Shown here piece after piece: positions 15,166-20,058 of a stretch of DNA of 20,058 nucleotides. The notes under the pieces are model-generated. The model was not told the DNA's origin and searched no databases. It was given only the letters and a program-made list of their open reading frames with translations. Source of the DNA: Victivallales bacterium (GTDB taxonomy: Bacteria > Verrucomicrobiota > Lentisphaeria > Oligosphaerales > Oligosphaeraceae); NCBI GenBank assembly GCA_017964325.1, contig JAGCSE010000044.1:1-20058 (forward strand), read 5' to 3'. Numbering within the stretch: position 1 is the first letter of the stretch; each line of letters begins with the position of its first letter. Made by a program: the position numbers and the translations under genes.

Positions 15166-17094
15166 ATGACAATTTTCACAGCAATCTCCCGCGGTGACAT
15201 CCACCGCACGACTTTTGAACCAAACCACCAGATTCCGTTGTACTTAGGAAGCGGATGCTGTGGTGCTTTATTCGACTGTTACGGCTTGATCGGGCAGGTG
15301 GACTCGCAGAAGACGGGCGGTGATGTCGGGACGTTCAAACATGCAAGCTATTATGCGCAAGGTCATTACGGCATCGACTACTGGCTGTCGCTCTTTACGC
15401 TGAAATTGGCGGACATACCGCAGGCGGAACCGACGAATTACCGACAGTCGCTATCCTTATATAAAGGATATTTGGAGACGTCATTCGTGCAGAATGGCAA
15501 GGCGTTTTCATCACGGACGTATTTCCATCCGTATCAACGGGATATATTGGCATACGAGCTGCATGGCGGCTGGAGATTGACACTGTCGCCTGTCACGCAT
15601 CCAAACGGCTCCTACAACGAATCGTTTGAGTTGATGCCACAACCTACGATTGATGGTTTCCGCATGGAGACGAACCGTGTCGTCATGGAAGTCGGGACGC
15701 GAATCATCTGCGAAAAAGGCCGTTACGACATAGAACGAAATGGCTCGGAATTAACGATAAGTCTTAGCGATGACGCTGTTTGCCTATTGCTTGTCGGCAG
15801 TGCCGATGCGAGTCGTTTTGCTGCTGTCCGGACGGTCATGAATGACGTTGTATCAGCGGAGGCATGGCGGCAGTCTGCGGAAGACGGCTGGAAAAATCGT
15901 TGGGGCGATTCATATCTGGATTTGACGGACGCTCAACGGCAGGCTGATTGGGCGCGATCGATGTACTACGTACTGTGCTCATTTTCGCCTGATGGCATTC
16001 CTTCTGCTCCAATGGGTTGGACGGGAGCAGGTTGGCGATTCCATTTTCCGCAGGATATTTCCTACATCCATCCCGCCTTGCTGCGCATGGGGCACTATGA
16101 TCTGGCAAAACGGATCGTGGAGTTCTACTATGAACGCATTGATGACATTCGTGCCATCACACATCGCATCTATGGTGGTCGCGGCACGATGTGGGCGTGG
16201 GAGTTTCCAATCGGTATAGGCACGGATTTGCTGAAAAACGCCTCGCCGAATCCATATCAATATGAAATCCACAATGCGGCATATCCTGCACGAATGGCTT
16301 ACGAGACGTCGTTGCATCTGAATGACGCCGCATGGACGGCGGAGGTGGCGTTGCCTGTCATCCGCGAATCGGCGGAATTCTACGCCAGCCATCTGGTGAA
16401 GGAGGCAAATGGGCGGTACAGCCTGGAGGTCATGCCGTCAATGTCGCAGGACGAGTTTGCCAAACCAAACGGACGGAACTACTTATGTGCATTATACTCG
16501 GCTCGATACACGTTCCGTGTTGCCTCGGCGATGGGATTGAAGGATTACGATGAGTATTTGAAGGCAGGATTGGCCTTCGATAGGCTAATTGATTCCGAAC
16601 ACGGTATTTATTGCACGGGCGAAATCATGCTGGAGGAGAATTTCGGCAAGGAGAAGCATCCCGTACAGTTGAATCCATTGATTTTCCTGCCGTCCGCTGA
16701 ATTGGACAAATATGAACGGAACGCATACGAAAAACGCTACGACATCTGCAGCGCGGCGAAATCGCGGATGTATCATGGCTGGACGTTGGCGATGTTCTGG
16801 CTGGCATCGTCGCATCTTGGTCGCGCAGAAGATTTTGCAAAAGAATTAAGCATGGCGGACGATGACGATTACCGCGATGCGGAACGATTGGAGTTTTATG
16901 AGTCAAGCAAGGTGCCGTCAAGCATTTATTACGTGACGACACATGGCGTCTATTTGCAGGCAGTGCAAGATGCCTTTGTCTGTGACTTGTTTGGCGACAT
17001 CCGTATAGAAGGCTGCATTCCAACCACTTGGAAGGGCAGTGAATATGTGAATCTCCATGCACGAGACGGAAAAGTGTATTCGGGCAGGATTTGA
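15166..17094 (+). CDS. (alpha/alpha)6-barrel glycoside hydrolase, GH65/GH95-like
   Basis: The 642-residue protein has an N-terminal beta-sandwich (about 1-240: GSGCCGALFDCYGLIGQVDS, YKGYLETSFVQNG, SSRTYFHPYQRDILAYEL). An alpha-barrel domain (about 255-590) follows, with GWTGAGWRFHFPQDISYIHPALLRMG, a local pattern seen in GH65 and GH95 enzymes, and MWAWEFPIG. A short beta-domain closes it. Those families hydrolyse or phosphorolyse alpha-glucosides and alpha-fucosides or galactosides; the exact family and substrate are not clear. No signal peptide is visible, suggesting cytoplasmic action. The ATG lies 9 bases after the upstream TAG, and an AGGA that overlaps this stop serves as ribosome binding site, pointing to translational coupling. 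It is the last gene of the operon. Confidence 0.75.
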   Translation: MTIFTAISRGDIHRTTFEPNHQIPLYLGSGCCGALFDCYGLIGQVDSQKTGGDVGTFKHASYYAQGHYGIDYWLSLFTLKLADIPQAEPTNYRQSLSLYKGYLETSFVQNGKAFSSRTYFHPYQRDILAYELHGGWRLTLSPVTHPNGSYNESFELMPQPTIDGFRMETNRVVMEVGTRIICEKGRYDIERNGSELTISLSDDAVCLLLVGSADASRFAAVRTVMNDVVSAEAWRQSAEDGWKNRWGDSYLDLTDAQRQADWARSMYYVLCSFSPDGIPSAPMGWTGAGWRFHFPQDISYIHPALLRMGHYDLAKRIVEFYYERIDDIRAITHRIYGGRGTMWAWEFPIGIGTDLLKNASPNPYQYEIHNAAYPARMAYETSLHLNDAAWTAEVALPVIRESAEFYASHLVKEANGRYSLEVMPSMSQDEFAKPNGRNYLCALYSARYTFRVASAMGLKDYDEYLKAGLAFDRLIDSEHGIYCTGEIMLEENFGKEKHPVQLNPLIFLPSAELDKYERNAYEKRYDICSAAKSRMYHGWTLAMFWLASSHLGRAEDFAKELSMADDDDYRDAERLEFYESSKVPSSIYYVTTHGVYLQAVQDAFVCDLFGDIRIEGCIPTTWKGSEYVNLHARDGKVYSGRI

Positions 17095-17157
17095 TTTCAC
17101 GACCATCGGCTGCGGCGTCATGCTGCCATAGTTTTATTGAGTTGATGAATGGTAGGG

Positions 17158-17182
17158 AAAAAGCAATCTTTGATTGCTTTTG
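17158..17182 (+). terminator. Probable terminator of the glycosidase operon
   Basis: AAAAGCAATC (17159-17168) pairs perfectly with GATTGCTTTT (17172-17181) around a TTT loop, 64 bases after the operon's last stop codon. The stem is AT-rich and the T-run only four long, so strength is uncertain; by symmetry it could also act on the minus strand. Confidence 0.55.
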
Positions 17183-17327
17183 TGGGACGTGAGATGCGAG
17201 ACGAGCGGAGACGTTAGACAAAGAGACATAAGACGGGAGACGATAAGACGATAAGACAAAAAACATTGTTTTGTTGTCTTATCGTCTCGTTGTTTCAGCT
17301 CACGTCTCACGTCAAACCGCGCGAAGG
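17183..17327. repeat. CGTCTCA-type composite repeat, copy 3, with long inverted repeat
   Basis: GAGACG-type units fill the left half and CGTCTC-type units the right half, facing each other. In the centre GACGATAAGAC (17247-17257, itself a tandem duplicate of 17238-17248 or so) pairs perfectly with GTCTTATCGTC (17276-17286), and further A-T pairs extend the stem. The right end (17304-17321) is identical to part of copy 2, but the ATGGC hairpin is missing where the element meets the stop codon of the convergent gene at 17331. Confidence 0.7.
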
Positions 17328-17330
17328 CAA

Positions 17331-18152
17331 TTACCACCTGTTGCCGAAATATTCCGCGCAGGCCATCGTGAACTTGTGCGGATAATCGACGGCGAAGGAG
17401 CGGACGCCGAGGTCGAGGTTGGCGAAAATGTCTTCTCGCTCGAATTTCCACGGAAGCGTCTGCAGGAGAATGCCGCAGTGCTTCGTGGCGGTCAAGGCAT
17501 CCGCTACAAACGACTGCGGGAGTTCATAGCGCCAGCCGCCTAGCGGCAGTTCGGTGTTGAGTCCGTTCAAATGGAGCTGGACTTCCGTGATGCCTTCAAA
17601 GCCTTCGGATTGAACGGTATGGAACTTGTCCATGATCTGCTGCGGCGTGCCGCCGAGCCAGTTTTTCGTGCGGATTTCGGGCACGAGGCCTTTCATTTCA
17701 CGGAGCAGTTCGCGTTTGTGGCTTGAGAATGTGATCTGATTGCCGACATTGTACTGCTTGATCAAGTCCGCTAGCATCGGTATCGGCACGCGTTTGTAGT
17801 CGATGACCAAGTGGCGGGACGGATCCTTCTGGAGCTGGATGAACAATTCCTCCATGGAGACGACATGCTGGTTTGGATATTGCTCCCAGCCGATCTCAAT
17901 GGTCTGCAATTCCGCCCAACTGATTTCCGAGATAGGTTTGTCTTTGTATTGTTCGGGCAGATTGCGGGCGATGCGGTTGAGGTTGGGGTCGTGGAGGGAG
18001 ACCATCACGTTATCAGACGTGAGATTGACGTCCGCCTCGGGGGCGCCGCCGTGCATCCAGCCGTATTCAAATGAAAGCTTGCAGCTTTCGGGCATTTCGT
18101 AACCGCCGCCGCCGCCGCGGTGGGCTTCCCAGATAAAGATACCGTCACGCAT
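17331..18152 (-). CDS. Glycerophosphodiester phosphodiesterase-family protein
   Basis: This 273-residue protein has the GDPD layout: EAHRG with H11 and R12, PEADVNLT with metal ligands E39 and D41, and SLHDPNLNRI with H54. A TIM-barrel follows, with HLVIDYK around the fourth strand and a C-terminal GVRSFAVDYP. The family hydrolyses glycerophosphodiesters to glycerol 3-phosphate and an alcohol, and related members act on other phosphodiesters. No signal peptide is present in this start choice. I chose the ATG at 18152 because AAGGA lies 8 bases upstream and HRG then falls at the usual place. The HRG is followed by five glycines encoded by a GGC-rich tract. It is divergent from the arabinofuranosidase gene and convergent with the glycosidase operon. 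Confidence 0.85.
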   Translation of the reverse strand: MRDGIFIWEAHRGGGGGYEMPESCKLSFEYGWMHGGAPEADVNLTSDNVMVSLHDPNLNRIARNLPEQYKDKPISEISWAELQTIEIGWEQYPNQHVVSMEELFIQLQKDPSRHLVIDYKRVPIPMLADLIKQYNVGNQITFSSHKRELLREMKGLVPEIRTKNWLGGTPQQIMDKFHTVQSEGFEGITEVQLHLNGLNTELPLGGWRYELPQSFVADALTATKHCGILLQTLPWKFEREDIFANLDLGVRSFAVDYPHKFTMACAEYFGNRW

Positions 18153-18209
18153 GTTTTTGTTCCTTTTGTTTATGTTGTTTTTGAGGCAGAAGAAAATCAA
18201 TCATGAATA

Positions 18210-18239
18210 AATATAATTCCTTGCGGGCAGTTTGCACAA
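18210..18239 (-). promoter_or_regulatory. Possible promoter of the GDPD gene
   Basis: On the minus strand TTGTGC (18239-18234) and TATATT (18215-18210) are spaced by 18 bases, about 58 bases before the ATG. The match is moderate. Confidence 0.35.
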
Positions 18240-18240
18240 T

Positions 18241-18269
18241 TTGAAATGGATTTGAGCATCAAGTATATT
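18241..18269 (+). promoter_or_regulatory. Promoter candidate for the GH51 gene
   Basis: TTGAAA at 18241-18246 and TATATT at 18264-18269 are 17 bases apart, ending 45 bases before the ATG at 18315. It starts next to the candidate promoter of the divergent gene, so the two may be controlled together. Confidence 0.5.
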
Positions 18270-18314
18270 TGAGAATGATATATTTCCATAATGCAATCCC
18301 AAAAAGGAGACACC

Positions 18315-19805
18315 ATGCAGCAGGCGAAAATCATCGTTGACAAAGATTATCAGGTTGGAACTGTGGAACGCACGATGTTCGGCGTGCTTATCGAACATCT
18401 TGGACGCCATATCTATACGGGCATGTATGAGCCAAGCCATCCGACGGCGGATGAAAATGGCTTCCGGCAGGATGTGATCGATCTGGTGAAGCCGCTGAAT
18501 CTCGGCCTCGTGCGCTATCCGGGCGGCAATTTCGTGTCGGGCTATAAATGGGAGGACACGATCGGACCGAAAGAAAATCGTCCGACGCGGCTTGAGCTGG
18601 CGTGGGGGACCATCGAGACGAACCATTTCGGCCTGCATGAGTTCGTTGCGTGGTGTCGTAAGATCGGAGCGGAACCGTATCTGGCGGTGAATCTCGGTAC
18701 GCGCGGGCCGGAGGAGGCTCGCAATCTTGTGGAATACTGCAACCATCCTGGCGGCACCTATTGGAGCGACCTGCGCCGCAAAAATGGCGCGGAGGAACCG
18801 TTCAATATCAAATACTGGGGGCTCGGTAACGAGATGGGCGGCGCTTGGCAGATCGGCATGAAAACGGCGGACGAATACGCGCGAATCGCCCTGGAGGCCG
18901 CAAAAGTCATGAAATGGACCGATCCGACCATCCACATCATCTGCGACGGCTTCAGCGACATGACGTGGCGGTGGAAGGCATTGCAGTCATGCTACCATCT
19001 GGCCGACTATCTTTCCATCCACTGCTATCTCGGCAACCGCAACGGCGACAGCGAGCAGTTCATGGGCGACGCGGACAAGCTCAGCAACATGATGGAGAGC
19101 ACGGCGGCCGTCTGCGACGCCGTTCAAGCGGACAAACGCGAGAACCGCCGCATGTCCATCGCGTTGGATGAATGGAACGTGTGGTATCATGAAAACGAAA
19201 ACACATGCCCCGACCCGAAGTGGGTTCCAGCGCGACGCATGATCGAAGACGTCTATACGATGGAGGACGCATTGGTCGTCGGCGACCAGCTGATTTCCAT
19301 TCTGAACCATGCGGACCGCGTGAAGATCGCCTGCATGGCGCAACTCGTGAACGTCATCGGCACGATCATGACGGAACCAAACGGACGCTGCTGGACGCAG
19401 ACGACGTATCATCCGTTCCTGTTGACGTCCAATCTTGCGAAAGGCGTTGTGCTTAAACCGATTGTGACAACGCCCGCCTATGACAGCGAGCACAGGAAGG
19501 GAATCAATACGTTGTCCGCCGCCCTGACGTATGACGATGCGACACAGCAGGTGACGATTTTCGCCGTGAACCGCTCGCTGAAGGAGCCGCTGGAAGTCAG
19601 CGTGGAATTGCGGGCATTTGGTGGCGCACCGTCGCTGAAGAGCTGGAAGTCGCTCTTCAACAACGATTTGAAGGCCGTCAATACGGTGGACAATCCGAAT
19701 AACGTCACGCCAGTCGATCTGGCGGATTTCGCCGTGAAGGACGGCAAGGCCGTCTTCACGTTGCCAAAAGCCTCGTGGAATGCCATCTGCCTTCAGCTTG
19801 GCTGA
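18315..19805 (+). CDS. abfA: GH51 alpha-L-arabinofuranosidase
   Basis: The enzyme removes terminal alpha-L-arabinofuranosyl residues from arabinan, arabinoxylan or arabinogalactan fragments. The 496-residue length fits the intracellular GH51 type. Signature blocks are FGVLIEHLGRHIYTGMYEP near the N-terminus, VRYPGGNFVSGYKWEDTIGP, and WGLGNEMGGAWQIG with acid/base E173. IALDEWNVWYH carries the nucleophile E286, and a C-terminal beta-sandwich follows (from about 380). The positions agree with the known E175/E294 pair of characterised GH51 enzymes. Many GH51 proteins read GNEMDGPWQ; the GG/A variant here is unusual but next to, not at, the catalytic residue. AGGAG at 18303-18307 fixes the ATG at 18315; an in-frame ATG at 18291 lies upstream of that site. 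No signal peptide is seen. The stop is followed at once by a 9-bp tandem array. Confidence 0.94.
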   Translation: MQQAKIIVDKDYQVGTVERTMFGVLIEHLGRHIYTGMYEPSHPTADENGFRQDVIDLVKPLNLGLVRYPGGNFVSGYKWEDTIGPKENRPTRLELAWGTIETNHFGLHEFVAWCRKIGAEPYLAVNLGTRGPEEARNLVEYCNHPGGTYWSDLRRKNGAEEPFNIKYWGLGNEMGGAWQIGMKTADEYARIALEAAKVMKWTDPTIHIICDGFSDMTWRWKALQSCYHLADYLSIHCYLGNRNGDSEQFMGDADKLSNMMESTAAVCDAVQADKRENRRMSIALDEWNVWYHENENTCPDPKWVPARRMIEDVYTMEDALVVGDQLISILNHADRVKIACMAQLVNVIGTIMTEPNGRCWTQTTYHPFLLTSNLAKGVVLKPIVTTPAYDSEHRKGINTLSAALTYDDATQQVTIFAVNRSLKEPLEVSVELRAFGGAPSLKSWKSLFNNDLKAVNTVDNPNNVTPVDLADFAVKDGKAVFTLPKASWNAICLQLG

Positions 19806-19808
19806 AGG

Positions 19809-20058
19809 CTAGAGCCGCTAGAGCTTCTAGAGCTTCTAGAGCCGCTAGAGCTTCTAGAGCTTCTAGAGCCGCTAGAGCTTCTAGAGCTTCTAGAGCCGCT
19901 AGAGCCGCTAGAGCCGCTAGAGCCGCTAGAGCCGCTAGAGCTTCTAGAGCCGCTAGAGCTTCTAGAGCTTCTAGAGCCGCTAGAGCTTCTAGAGCCGCTA
20001 GAGCTTCTAGAGCTTCTAGAGCCGCTAGAGCTTCTAGAGCTTCTAGAGCCGCTAGAGC
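19809..20058. repeat. Two-state 9-bp tandem array (CTAGAGCCG / CTAGAGCTT)
   Basis: The 250 bases are 27 complete 9-mers plus 7 bases, without one deviation. Every unit is either CTAGAGCCG (P) or CTAGAGCTT (T). The order is PTT PTT PTT PPPPP TPTT PTPTT PTT P. The array starts three bases after the GH51 stop codon and continues beyond the window. Every unit begins with CTAG. Being a multiple of three it is open in several frames on both strands, including read-through from the GH51 frame (Leu-Glu-Pro / Leu-Glu-Leu), but no ribosome binding site or start precedes it. Confidence 0.95.

Noticed and set aside
18153..18200. Longer start of the GDPD gene at 18200
   Set aside because: The added 16 residues are Asn/Lys-rich and cover the ribosome binding site of the ATG at 18152.
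19809..20058. CRISPR array
   Set aside because: Units are 9 bp, there are no spacers, and no cas genes are present.
19806..20058. A coding tail (Leu-Glu-Pro repeats) of the GH51 protein or a separate repeat protein
   Set aside because: The GH51 domain is complete before a normal TGA, and the array has no start or ribosome binding site; open frames follow simply from a 9-bp period.

Overview
The window looks like an accessory carbohydrate-degradation region from a Gram-negative bacterium of the PVC group, most likely Lentisphaerota (Victivallales-like). That placement is an inference from gene content: a fused ADP-ribosylglycohydrolase, a large heparinase II/III-type lyase, DUF5696/GH101-like proteins, a lipoprotein, and a C-terminal sorting-signal remnant. 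Intergenic spaces carry several families of short repeats. TGA is used as a normal stop in neighbouring genes, so the standard bacterial code applies.

Left part (1-5700): nadB (L-aspartate oxidase, minus strand) is divergent from a 688-residue ADP-ribosylglycohydrolase with a C-terminal beta-sandwich and a good sigma70-type promoter. Next comes a small lipoprotein with the three loops of a chagasin-type (I42) cysteine-protease inhibitor. About 1 kb without an intact gene follows. It holds two decayed minus-strand remnants: a PheC-like periplasmic solute-binding protein with several frameshifts and a stop, and the 3' end of a surface protein with a PEP-CTERM-like tail. tRNA-Ser(UGA) with its terminator closes the section.

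Centre (5700-17100): a secreted 943-residue heparinase II/III-family protein (minus) is divergent from a three-gene plus-strand operon with a near-consensus promoter at 8896-8924. The operon encodes a very large secreted CBM9/DUF5696/CARDB protein, a second DUF5696-like protein without a signal peptide, and an (alpha/alpha)6-barrel glycoside hydrolase of GH65/GH95 type. The first gene is split by a single in-frame TGA at codon 107. The likely logic is extracellular binding and cleavage of a complex glycan, followed by intracellular trimming; the substrate cannot be read from the sequence.

Right part (17100-20058): a glycerophosphodiester phosphodiesterase-like gene (minus) is divergent from a GH51 alpha-L-arabinofuranosidase. 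A 9-bp tandem array begins three bases after the GH51 stop and runs off the window end; it is made of just two unit types.

The most unusual signals are the two-state 9-mer array and its degenerate cousin at 8803-8829, a composite CGTCTCA/hairpin element placed just 3' of three different genes, and the lone in-frame TGA followed by a hairpin in the large secreted protein.
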